Source: Zygnema cylindricum
Lineage: Eukaryota > Streptophyta > Zygnematophyceae > Zygnematales > Zygnemataceae
DNA: 64,000 nt
Direction of reading: 5' to 3'
Assembly (NCBI GenBank): GCA_037447655.1
Contig: JBBHKE010002603.1
Span: 29,791-93,790, forward strand
Part shown: positions 34,225-43,650 of the stretch, piece after piece
How the letters are laid out: each line of letters begins with the position of its first letter
How positions within the stretch are numbered: position 1 is the stretch's first letter
Position numbers and translations under genes: made by a program
Notes under the pieces: generated by a model
What the model was told of the DNA's origin: nothing
What the model saw: the letters and a program-made list of their open reading frames with translations, nothing else
Databases searched by the model: none

Positions 34225-36402
34225 ATGAAGCGCTCTGCAAAACAGGTGAAATGCGTGTCAGTAACTCCACAAGAAAAGGAGAGGATTCATGCATCAGTTT
34301 TACTCACACCAACAAGTGATTACTGGAAAGTGAGGAAGGAGGCTCAGATTAGGAGCAAACTAATTTCTGACAGAATTGCAACTGAGATGAAAGCACATAC
34401 AGGAAAGAGAAGAAATCAATTCTCACCGTTAACAGATCCAACCGGGGAAAGGATGGATTTGCCGAGGGCAAAGACTCATACCATTTTCAAGGAAGACGCC
34501 TCAAAGGAAGGAGATCCACCAATAGAAGGAACTCAGGTCATGGAGGCCGCCGGTAAGGAATCTGCATCCAGTGGAGAAGCAAGTGAGCTATACATAAAGA
34601 AAAATCAGACAAACAAAGGTCGAAAAACAAGAAAGGAAAATGTGAGTCGGAATTACCTCAATATCCTTCTAAGCTCCCTAACACATGATACAGAAAACGG
34701 AAAGGAGTGCAAAAGTCAGTGCAAAAGTCAGACAGCGACAAAGGAAACTGGAACTCACCAGAGAGGAGAAGAGTTTCCGAAGAAAGTGGGAGAAACTTCA
34801 CAGGAGTTCTCCACCAGTCGTTCCACACAACCGGTCGAAGGGAAATCTGGTCAAGTGAGCAAAAGATTAGTCAACTTGAGAGACGAGAAACCGAAGTCAA
34901 AAATGTGGGAGACCAAATCTTTCAAAGATGTATTACTGACCAAAATCCAGAAAACTGAAAAGACAGGATTGGAAGGGAATCGTTCAAATGGATTCTCATC
35001 TCCCCTTACTGTAAGTGAAGTCCACCCAAATCCGCCATCCCGAAAGGCTCCTGACACGGCCGAATTTCAGTCGGCCTCAATCTTGAGAGGAGAAAATCTG
35101 CAAGGCACAGAGGAAGACATGATGGGAGAAGTAAAAGGTGTTAGTTCCCAATCCCCAATTTTTCAGATTAAGTCAAGGCTCAATGTCAAGGAACACAGGA
35201 GTCAAAATGCAAAGAAAGATAAAATTAAAAGGACATCTAGTAAGATTCTGGAACTAAAAGAATTTAAGGATGTAAAAGAATTAAAAGAATTCAGCCATAA
35301 AGACTCAATAGCAGCTACAGGAAAGAAAAGGGAAGATAGACCTCTTAAATTGATAGTTGCCAAAAAGGAGTCTAGAAGGAATCCTGACAGGTGCAGCGAA
35401 ACAAGGGTTGAGGGTAGAAAGGAAATCTTACCTCACCAAATTCATGAGAAAGAGAAACATCTTGAACAGGCACAAATTAGAAGGTCCGAGGGATCCCAGG
35501 CAAGATCTGCAGCGGAAGCCGTGGTTGGACAGAAGGAAGAACGATTTCCTGACACCATAGCTGTAGAGGAAAACCTAAGCCTTGATCTCCTAGAAGACGT
35601 GCTACTCTATGGCAGTCCGAAGAGGAAGGAGGAGGACTTAGAGGAAATCCTAAGTGAAACCCTAAAGGAGAAAGGTTTCAGACAGAAATTTTCCAAAGGA
35701 CAGAATGAACTTGCTAAAGAAAGTACTAACCGTTTTATGTTGGTAAAAAGTACAGGTTGTACCTTTGTGGACGTGCGACGAAGGCGCGAAGTACCTTTGG
35801 AGTCGTACATTGGAAAATGCCGAAGCTTCATCGCTACCGCGAACAGAAAAATCGAACGGACAAAATTTGTCAGGTCGCACGAACGACAACTTGAAAAATC
35901 TGCGACGAAATTCATGGTACCGATTGAATGTGAAACAATTAAAATCGACGGTCGGAGTGAAACGAAACATTTTTTCCCTCGTACAATGAGGATGAAGGAC
36001 ACGTCAGGTGGTCCCATAATTAATCCGTTGGCATGTGCAGAAAGCGCCAGCGACGCAGTGACCATAGGCGCCAGACGCGCTCCAATTGGTCATACTTTGA
36101 CGAAAGGTCATCTTTGGACCACAGGTGGTCCCCACGGGATCATACTTCAAACGAAATCAGAATCAGTACAAGTCAATGGAGTGAGAGCTCATATCGACTT
36201 CAAATCGCCCCAAGGATACGGCGACCAGTTTTTATATCGAGAAAAATCCCGCGAGTTATTTATTTTGAGGAAAATCATCAGCGACAATATTATATCGGAT
36301 GTATCGCGTAAAGCTCGAGTGGGAGTGTTGGTTTTGGACGATCTTCAGCGATCCATCGATTCTGACAAAAGTACCGATTCTCATGTATGTGACGTGACGT
36401 GA
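34225..36402 (+). CDS. element A ORF2: unknown charged protein (725 aa)
   Basis: An open frame of 725 codons starts 250 bases after ORF1 in another frame and ends 77 bases inside the right LTR. I recognise no domain. The first about 490 residues are very rich in Lys, Glu, Arg and Ser, like the ORF1 tail. The last about 230 (from TGCTFVDVRRRREVP) are of mixed composition, with GGPIINPL and GHTLTKGHLWTTGGPHG, and the DNA there is richer in CG, so it may be captured sequence. A short frame in a third phase (34046-34228) overlaps its start. It may be the tail of a once-longer Gag or an accessory protein. Confidence 0.5.
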   Translation: MKRSAKQVKCVSVTPQEKERIHASVLLTPTSDYWKVRKEAQIRSKLISDRIATEMKAHTGKRRNQFSPLTDPTGERMDLPRAKTHTIFKEDASKEGDPPIEGTQVMEAAGKESASSGEASELYIKKNQTNKGRKTRKENVSRNYLNILLSSLTHDTENGKECKSQCKSQTATKETGTHQRGEEFPKKVGETSQEFSTSRSTQPVEGKSGQVSKRLVNLRDEKPKSKMWETKSFKDVLLTKIQKTEKTGLEGNRSNGFSSPLTVSEVHPNPPSRKAPDTAEFQSASILRGENLQGTEEDMMGEVKGVSSQSPIFQIKSRLNVKEHRSQNAKKDKIKRTSSKILELKEFKDVKELKEFSHKDSIAATGKKREDRPLKLIVAKKESRRNPDRCSETRVEGRKEILPHQIHEKEKHLEQAQIRRSEGSQARSAAEAVVGQKEERFPDTIAVEENLSLDLLEDVLLYGSPKRKEEDLEEILSETLKEKGFRQKFSKGQNELAKESTNRFMLVKSTGCTFVDVRRRREVPLESYIGKCRSFIATANRKIERTKFVRSHERQLEKSATKFMVPIECETIKIDGRSETKHFFPRTMRMKDTSGGPIINPLACAESASDAVTIGARRAPIGHTLTKGHLWTTGGPHGIILQTKSESVQVNGVRAHIDFKSPQGYGDQFLYREKSRELFILRKIISDNIISDVSRKARVGVLVLDDLQRSIDSDKSTDSHVCDVT

Positions 36403-36935
36403 CGTGACGAATCGGAATGTACGGAATTGAAGCAAACGATTACATGTTTGAGTAAATGCTTTGTGTACGGAATTGTGTACTGACGTGCGGCAATTTCCGG
36501 TGGACAGTCAATGTGTAAATATGAAATGATTGGACCACACTTTAAGTGACTTATTTAGTGTAGGCTTTGTGTTTTCATAGAAAAGACAGAACAGAGTAGA
36601 CAAAAAAAACATCCCTTCATCCATCAATTTTAGAGAGCAAGTCAGACATCATAGTGAGACAAAGAATAGAATAGAATTTTGGCTTTATTACAAAGTCTCT
36701 TGTAACAAATTGTCCTTTAAGGACCTTAATGGAAAGCTACTGCTATTACTGAGATTCTATCTTGTCTACTTTTGTCTATTTGCTAATTATCTCTCACTAC
36801 TCTACATCTTTCCTATCTCTACTGATTTCTGTGACTCCCTAAGCCCCTTCTGCGTGTTTGACCTACGACCGGTCCATTTCTCTTGTGGTTACGGGAGACC
36901 CTCCCGTTAGCTCAAATGAACGACCCGGCGCATCA
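36326..36935 (+). repeat. element A 3' LTR (610 bp)
   Basis: It starts TGTTGGTTTTGGACG after the purine run ending at 36325 and ends CGCATCA. It is directly followed by the gag region of the minus-strand element C, with no copy of the 5-bp left flank. Confidence 0.88.
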
Positions 36936-38269
36936 AAATTGACCCTCTATTTCTCCAAAATTTTGAACACCTCCTCTGCCCCCTCTTTCACCACCGCCTC
37001 TACTTCTTAGTGGTATACCACCTCCTCTTCCATTGAACGAATTTAAAATTGAATTTTCCTCTCTGAGAATATTAAGGGGGGGGCAGATCCACTACTTCAA
37101 CCTAACAAATTGTCTCCTCTACTTGTTGCTTCCCACCTCTTATCCACTCTCTTTAAATAGATGACAGCAAATTCGTATGTCGCCCTCCTCTTTGACTGAA
37201 TAATCTCTTTCGGTGTACGGAGGTAATCGGGAAGTCCCTTCAAAAATATTTGTAATTTGTGATCTTCATCGAGCATTCGACAAAGACTAGTTAACTGATC
37301 CACCGTAATATTAAATCGTTTGACAACATCATCAATCAACTCTTTCTCTCTAAGTTCAAATTGGATGAATTCTTCGAAAACAAATTGCCCTTTATCTTCC
37401 ACCCCTTTCTCAAACTGGTTTTGGATTCCCACCCAACATTCATGAGCGGTTCCATACGTTAGGAAGTGATCTAAAACCGACGGATGGCAACTTTGCATTA
37501 GACCGTTAGTGGCGGAGATGTCTCTCCTTTTCCACAATTGCTTCCCTTGAAGATCCTTCGGTTCTTTCTCATCTCCGCTCACAATTTTCCACAAATTCTT
37601 CAACATAAGCTCCCTTTTGATGTACTTCTTCCACACCACGTAATTTGATCCATTGAATAACACCGTTTTACCGGACATCCAAAAATTCTCCTCCTCGTTG
37701 TTGACATCCACGTCCTCCTCAAGTTTTGCCTTCCCTTTACGTAATTTTTCTTTTTCTTTTTTCTTTTTGTCATCTTCTTCTTCCGAATCCGAATCACTCT
37801 CGTCACAATCATCCGGATCTGGATCCAATTTGACTTGTACATTGTTCCTCTTAACGGCCGAGAACCGCTGATCAAAGGTGCGGACAAGACCATCAAATAG
37901 AGTCTAAAGTTGATCTCGGACAATGACACTTTCAATTTTTTCTCCTCTTTTCCTTCATCAAACTGTTATGCACTAAACCCTTTCCAACTCACACGCTCCA
38001 GAGTGGGAGCAAATAAAGGTGCAGGTAAATTCTTCTTTTTCCTACCCATGGCTGTGATACTAGCTACAATAAATAACTCAACTACCAAGAAATGATACCA
38101 ATTGATAAATACTAAGATCGTTGCACTCAAAAATAAACCAAACAGAAATCACATGCACAGCGGAAGCTTAACACAAACAGTCACACAATCTCACAAGAAA
38201 GTACATCGACCAAATATACTTTTATTTAGCCGAAGGCTTTTCCTTTTCCTTTACAAAACTCTCACTCTT
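36936..38269 (-). mobile_element. element C: copia fragment (LTR edge, PBS, gag)
   Basis: On the minus strand the order is LTR end (...ATTTATCA at about 38103-38110), primer-binding site TGGTATCA (38093-38100) and gag. The gag is cut at 36936 by the right LTR of element A, and the LTR is cut at 38269 by element B. The PBS here is the conventional kind, matching the 3' end of initiator tRNA-Met, unlike its neighbours A and B. Confidence 0.75.
37097..37828 (-). pseudogene. element C gag (243-aa open part)
   Basis: After an acidic-basic leader (DSDSEEEDDKKKKEKEK) comes LFNGSNYVVWKKYIKRELML, the DUF4219/UBN2 gag start, then HECWVGIQNQFEKG and LIDDVVKRFNITVDQL with LQIFLKGLPDYL, the classic UBN2 helices. 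Beyond the stop, the minus-strand sequence down to 36940 still encodes a Gly/Arg-rich RG segment, so the stop is a later mutation. The zinc knuckle and pol are missing, being lost at the junction with element A. Confidence 0.8.
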
Positions 38270-39494
38270 TCTTGAAATTTAAGTATTTTCTAGGTTTAGG
38301 AATTGTAAAAATAAAAGGCAAAAAGGGGACAGTGACAGCCTGCCTCTAACTCTTCACTCAAGTCCCCACACTTGTTGCCTCTAACTCTTCACTCAAGTCC
38401 CCACACTTGTTGCAATCACTGAAGACTTGAAGAGGATTGGATCCATGGCTGCCTTTGCTGTTCAAAGAGGACAGGAAGGCAAATCTTGATAGAATTATCT
38501 AAAATGTTTGACTGACCCAGGATTTGATCCTGGTACTTGCCTTACGTCAAACTAGCCGTTAGCTTTAACCAATAAGTCTAAAGCCAGTGCTACAGTATAA
38601 TAAGTTTGATAGATATTTATATTTTTACACGTAGACTAGTTCGTATAACGGAAAATAGATACGTAATGCATAGATACAGTTTTGTACAGTACGGAGTACG
38701 ATTTAATGTATTTTATGAAACTGATACTGAGCATTTGTTTCGAACGCGAAACAAATATCGCGCGCGTATTTTCAACGGCTACAATTGTATCCGGTTTGAT
38801 CAGACGGCCACAATATGTGCCGCGGTCACCGAACATGTATTTTTGGCGTTTTTCAGCCATCGCCACGTCATGTGACACGTGGCGCGACAATATTGGATTG
38901 CGACGATTTCGAAGATTGCGGGAACAAATCCGGCTATGACACGTGTCGACAATTTGGCCATGTTGTACAATGGTCGTACAGAAAGTACACCGGCATCTGT
39001 ACTTATCTGTACGACACAGTAATTTGAATGGTGCCGTACTTCAGTAGATAAAGTTTTAGAGGGGGAATAGGACTTAGAAAATTTTGGGTAGGTAGCTGCC
39101 TCTCCGTGAGAGCACCTTGTATAAATGGCAAACTTTGGCCAGCCATAACTATCAATTTACTTTACCATTTTCAGTGATTCTTTTTGCTGCGGACTCAAGG
39201 GAGTCTAGGCTACACAGGGGAGTAGTCGGTCAGATTTTTGTCTGCCAAGGTGGCTGCATTTCTAAGGGAAAGTCAAAGTGGGTGAATGTGTCCAAATCTC
39301 ATATTCTAACTTTGCATTCTGTGGTAGAACTAAGCACACAGAAAGTGTTATTTCACAAGGGTGAATCTATATTGTGGTTTTGATTGTCAATGGGTCAGTC
39401 ATTTGGGTTTATATCAACTTGGAGTCGACACTTTCTAGATTAGCTTCTTTTGGATCTGCATACTCTGAGGGCCAATGGAGGTCTCAGAGTTTCA
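38270..39494 (+). repeat. element B 5' LTR (1,225 bp)
   Basis: It starts TCTTGAAATTT (TGTTGAAATTT in the right LTR, so the terminal G is mutated) and ends AGTTTCA. It is about 33 bases longer than its partner because CCTCTAACTCTTCACTCAAG plus adjoining bases is tandemly doubled near 38342-38412. A TATA box TATAAATGG lies at 39120-39128. Confidence 0.88.
38514..38590 (-). other. tRNA-like module inside the element B LTR (antisense)
   Basis: On the minus strand there is a D-arm-like hairpin (CTTTA ... TTGGT ... TAAAG) and, about 35 bases on, a perfect T-arm CCAGGATCAAATCCTGG (5-bp stem, 7-nt loop; plus strand 38517-38533), giving Pol III A-box and B-box-like sequences. An acceptor stem is not evident. 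The right LTR has a copy at 41704-41774 with one T-stem pair lost. Similar modules lie in the LTRs of elements D and E, in the same orientation relative to the element. Confidence 0.5.
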
Positions 39495-40547
39495 GGTTAT
39501 GGGCCCACCATCTAGGGTGCCTATGTTTGGTGGAATAGACTTCACTTCTAGGGAGTTTACAATGGAGAGACTACTTTTCGAGAAGCACTTATGGGGAATT
39601 GTTTCGGGACAAGTGAGATGTCCGCCACCTAGCTTTGAAGGAGCTTACTATGGAGAATCATCTAAGGCTGCACAGAATATCAGTCGGAGTTCAGATGCAA
39701 CGGAAGGTGAAGGGAAAAATCTTTCCGTGGATAGGGAAATAGGGGAGAAGGAAAAAGGGACACCTATGGTGAGGGGAGCTAGGCTCTCACCTATGGAACC
39801 ACTTGTAGGGATTAAAATTGAAGAAAATGACAAAAATATATGGGAATACAAAAACACTATAGTAAAACATCTCATACTTAGATATGTGTCTAAGTCCATA
39901 GCTATCACTCTTTTAAGTCTAACCAAGTCTTCAAAGATATGGGAAGCACTAATTCAGATTTATAAGAGTGAGACTATTCAGAGGCAGCAGTTAGTAAAAC
40001 AGGAAATAGAGTCCTATGTTTCTAAAGGCGGTAACATGATAGAGTTTTGCAATGATATTGCTGCGTTATATATTGAGCTTGCTAGTACGCGATATGTAGA
40101 ATCTGAGGAGATGAAGATTAATACACTACTTATGAATCCCCAGATGAGTACGAAAACATCATTTGTCGTATGCAGGCAATGGATGGCTCCTCATGAACTT
40201 GGAGCTTTACCATGGGGATGATTCTTGTGAGGGAAAGCACTTTGGAGCTTCGTAGGGGAACTGAGAGGGTGAATGCATTTACAGCTGGTGGTGATTGGGG
40301 GAAGTGTGATGAAATGAATGGTGGTGACGAGCGGAAACATGATGAGAGGATCAGTGGTGACGAGCGGAAGCGTGATGAGAGGAAGAAAGACAAAGGTAAA
40401 CCTTATCGGAACTTTGGTGGAAAGAGAGGGAGAGGAAAAGAAAGGGGAGATTTGAAAAAATGGGTTTGCTTCTTTTGTAGGAAACCGGGTCATTTTATGG
40501 AGGAATGCCCTTGTTTGGAAAAACTTAGAAGTTGGAATGTGGATTAG
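39475..40547 (+). pseudogene. element B gag (frameshifted)
   Basis: The frame from 39475 starts inside the LTR and reads MEVSEFQVMGPPSRVP across the primer-binding site. It continues through a UBN2-like region (IWEALIQIYKSETIQRQQLV, MIEFCNDIAALY) to 40221. A shift moves coding to the frame open at 40212-40547, which carries the zinc knuckle CFFCRKPGHFMEEC after an RGKERGDL-type basic stretch. One frameshift near 40200 is enough to explain the break. Confidence 0.75.
39495..39509 (+). promoter_or_regulatory. element B primer-binding site (half-tRNA-iMet type)
   Basis: GGTTATGGGCCCACC immediately after the LTR, with a sixteenth matching base (A) following. It has the same sequence as in elements A and E. 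Confidence 0.8.
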
Positions 40548-40610
40548 GAGGAAGAAGGGGAAGAGGAGAAAGAGGATGAAGGTATTTAAGAGCTTCTACG
40601 GATTAGTAGT

Positions 40611-41219
40611 ATGGGGAAGAGAGAAAAACACACAGAAATTCCACGAAAACAACAGTGTGATTTTGGAGGTATAAGGGAAGTAAAGAGAGAAGAGGTACTT
40701 GAGGATGTCGAGGAGTGTAGAGTGTATGACTTAGAAATGAGAAAGTCAGATCTAGGATCCATAAGTGAAAACGGGAAAGATAAAATTAATGAGGATAATT
40801 TTATAGATAATAGGGAAACAGAAAACTGGTCGGAAAGGGAGACTTCAACGGATTCCGAGGAAAGGGGAGAAGTGAAACTCGAAGAGGTTTTAAAGGATAG
40901 GGGAGAAGAGAAATATTTGATTAAAGGTTTATGGGAGAAGAAATATTTATTGGGAATTAAAATAGAAAGTGATAGTGGAAAGAATTCTATAGGAGAGAGT
41001 GCGGGAAGTTCAGAAAATGAGGTAGTTATCATAGATAAAAGTATGAGTACGGAAGATGTAGATCATATGAGGAACTTAGTGGGGACTAGTGTTTTTTGGA
41101 AATATTTGGAGGTGGATGGATTTGGCATCACTACTTGGTGTGATGTCGCTTGTGAAGATCTGCGTGTAAAAGGGTTATCATCCGGGTATGTGTTGCAGGT
41201 TGGGGATGGGGTTGATTGA
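40611..41219 (+). pseudogene. element B protease stub fused to RNase H end
   Basis: The start (EIPRKQQCDFGGIREV) matches the sequence just before the protease in elements D and E, but the catalytic D-S/T-G box is gone. The frame passes through an acidic region and joins RNase H-like residues (TTWCDVACEDLRVKGLSSGY, then VLQVGDG) before stopping. So roughly 2.5-3 kb of pol has been deleted while the frame stayed open. Confidence 0.6.
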
Positions 41220-41493
41220 TAGAAATGCAAAAGAGAAAGTAGATTCTGGTTGGATGAAAAGGGGAGAAGGTGGAAAAAATCTTTGATCGGATTAATGAAA
41301 AGTGGCAGGCAAAATAAAATGTATGATCAACAAGATGAAATTATTTTTGGTCATCTAATACACTTTCTTAAATATAAAAGTATTGGCTTGAAGCTTCATG
41401 AAAGAAAAAGGAAAAAGGAAAGGAAAATATATATATATGTATTTGTTGTTTTTGATGGGGGTTGAAAGTAAGTAGACTAGAAAATAAAGGGAG

Positions 41494-42685
41494 TGTTGAA
41501 ATTTAAGTATTTTCTAGGTCTAGAGATTGTAAAAATAAAAGGCAAAAAGGGGACAATGACAGCCTACCTCTAACTCTTCACTCAAGTCCCCACACTTAAC
41601 GCAGTCACTGAAGACTTGAAGAGGAGTTGGATCCATGGCTGCCTAGGCTGTCTAAAGAGGACAGAAAGGCAAATCTTGATAGAATTATCTAAAATGTTTG
41701 ACTGACCCAGGATTTGATCCTAGTACTTGCCATACGTCAAACTAGCCGTTAGCTTTAACCAATAAGTCTAAAGCCAGTACTACATTATAATAAGTTTGAT
41801 AGATATTTATATTTTTACACGTAGACTAGTTCGTATAACGGAAAATAGATACGTAATGCATAGATACAGTTTTGTATAGTACGGAGTACGATTTAATGTA
41901 TTTTATGAAACGGATATCGCGCATTTGTTTCGAACGCGAAACAAATATCGCGCGCTTATTTTCAACGGCTACAATTGTATCCAGTTTGATCGGACGACCA
42001 CGGTAGGCGCCACGATCACGGAACATGTACTTTTGGCGTTTTTCAGCCAACGCCACATCATGTGACACGTGGCGTGACAATGTTGGATTGCGGCGATTCC
42101 GGAGATTGCAGGAACAAATCCGGCAATGACACGTGTCGACAATTTGGCCATGTTGTACAATGGCCGTACAGAAAGTACACCACAATCTGTACTTTTTTGT
42201 ACGACACAGTAATTTGATTGGTGCCGTACTTCAGTAGATAGAGTTTTAGAGGGGGAATAGGACTTAGAAAATTTTGGGTAGGTAGCTGCCTCTCCCAGAG
42301 AGCACCTTGTATAAATGGCAAACTTTGGCCAACCATAACTGTCAATTTACTTGACCATTTTTAGTGATTATTTTTGCTGCGGACTCTGGGGAGTCCAGGC
42401 TACACAAGGATGTAGTCGGTCAGAGTTTTTGTTTGCCGGGGTAGCAACATTTCTAAGGGAAATACAAAGTGGGTGAATGTGTCCAAATCTCATATTCTAA
42501 CTTTGCATTCTGTGCTAGAACTGAGCACACAGAAAGTGTTATTTCACAAAGGTGAATATATATTGGGGTTCTGACTGTCAAAGGGTCAGTCATTTGGGTT
42601 TATATCAACTGGGAGTCGGCACTATCTAGATTAGCTTCTTTTGGATCTGCATACTCTGAGGGCCAATGGAGGTCTCACAGTTTCA
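41494..42685 (+). repeat. element B 3' LTR (1,192 bp)
   Basis: It starts TGTTGAAATTT after the purine run and ends AGTTTCA. It carries a TATA box at 42310-42318 and a tRNA-like module at 41704-41774. After it comes a CACTCACTTACATC-type short tandem repeat. Confidence 0.88.
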
Positions 42686-43360
42686 CACTTTTTACTCACT
42701 CACATCTTCTCATTCACTCACTTATCCACTTACATCTTCTCACTCACTCACTCACTCACTTACATCATCTCACTCACTTACATCATCTCACTCACTTACA
42801 TCTTCTCACTCACTTACTCTCACTTCTTCCTTACGCTCACTCTCACCTAACTCTGATGCATCACTATTTCAGACACATGATGCATCTACTATTCAAGACT
42901 CATAATAATTCCGGACTCATACTTCTCTTTAAATAAGAATACATGGGGAGACTTACTTTACACGACTTTACTCGACTTTCTCCTCACGTCACTGACTTAC
43001 TAACTTCACGGAAACTCACTCACACACTCACTAGAACCTTCAGCGCCAAAAAAGAAGTGACGCGGAACTTCAACTGTGGGCTGGACCAAACATATAGTAC
43101 AACGGTCCAGCGCACTAAATGAACCTACACCCGTATTGTACCAAATGAAACTACATTCCTACTTACAATGTAAACCAACATCATACGGTAACAAGTGAAA
43201 CAAAACGTACTGACAACTTTAACTGCGGACGCGAACATAACTTAACGCCAACTGAAACCAAATCCAAACTAAGTTCGTTTAAATCTACCTTCTGCGGACG
43301 TGAACATAACTCAACGCCAACTGAAACCAAATCCAAACTAAGTTCGTTTAAATCTACCTA
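42686..43360. repeat. short tandem repeats between elements B and F
   Basis: About 42700-42830 is built from imperfect CACTCACTTACATCWTCT units. At 43223-43360 a 69-bp unit beginning CTGCGGACG is repeated twice with two or three differences. No protein-like frame occurs. Confidence 0.7.
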
Positions 43361-43650
43361 TGTGGGACCGTTTTGAAAATGAATCTATTTCGGATGCGCG
43401 TCTATTGAATGTCTTTTACATTCCGGACGGTTCAGTGAATCTATTAAGTGTTCCTCAAATTCAGCGTGCTGGTAGGAGCGTAGTCGCTACGGGCAATTCG
43501 GCGATTTGCATATATCGCGCCGACGACAAATAAATCGGCGAAGGCGAAGTCACCTATTCGATGCATAGTCGACTTTTATGGAGGCGACTGAGGAAGAATG
43601 CTTTTTCCACGGGCATTCTAAATCAAATATCAGAATTAAAGGGAGATTTA

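Larger units (their letters stand above)
31404..36935 (+). mobile_element. element A: LTR retrotransposon without pol, with two long ORFs
   Basis: Two LTRs (31404-32011 and 36326-36935) bound a 4.3-kb interior. Both LTRs start TGTTGGTTTTGGACG and end CGCATCA. A primer-binding site follows the left LTR and a short purine run (AGTGGGAG) precedes the right one, so it is a genuine LTR element. Two long frames are present: a gag-like ORF (31992-33974) and a charged ORF (34225-36402). No protease, integrase, RT or RNase H motif was found, so it must be mobilised in trans. The 5-bp flanks (CATGG and AAATT) do not match, so the ends do not come from one simple insertion. Confidence 0.85.
38270..42685 (+). 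mobile_element. element B: internally deleted copia retrotransposon
   Basis: LTRs at 38270-39494 and 41494-42685 share TATA, tRNA-like and terminal sequences; the polypurine run AAATAAAGGGAG precedes the right LTR. The 2-kb interior has gag, a zinc knuckle, a stub of the protease region and the last part of RNase H, but no integrase and no RT. Flanks are CTCTT (left) and CACTT (right), a 5-bp duplication with one mismatch, which places it inside the LTR of element C. It is non-autonomous. Confidence 0.85.

Noticed and set aside
35607-36065. 152-codon minus-strand frame opposite element A ORF2
   Set aside because: Overlaps a much longer plus-strand frame and shows no domain; most likely a shadow.
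31404-36935. Element A as a gypsy-type or endogenous pararetrovirus element
   Set aside because: The UBN2-like gag, the shared primer site and gag start with copia elements B, D and E, and the absence of any gypsy or viral motif favour a copia derivative.
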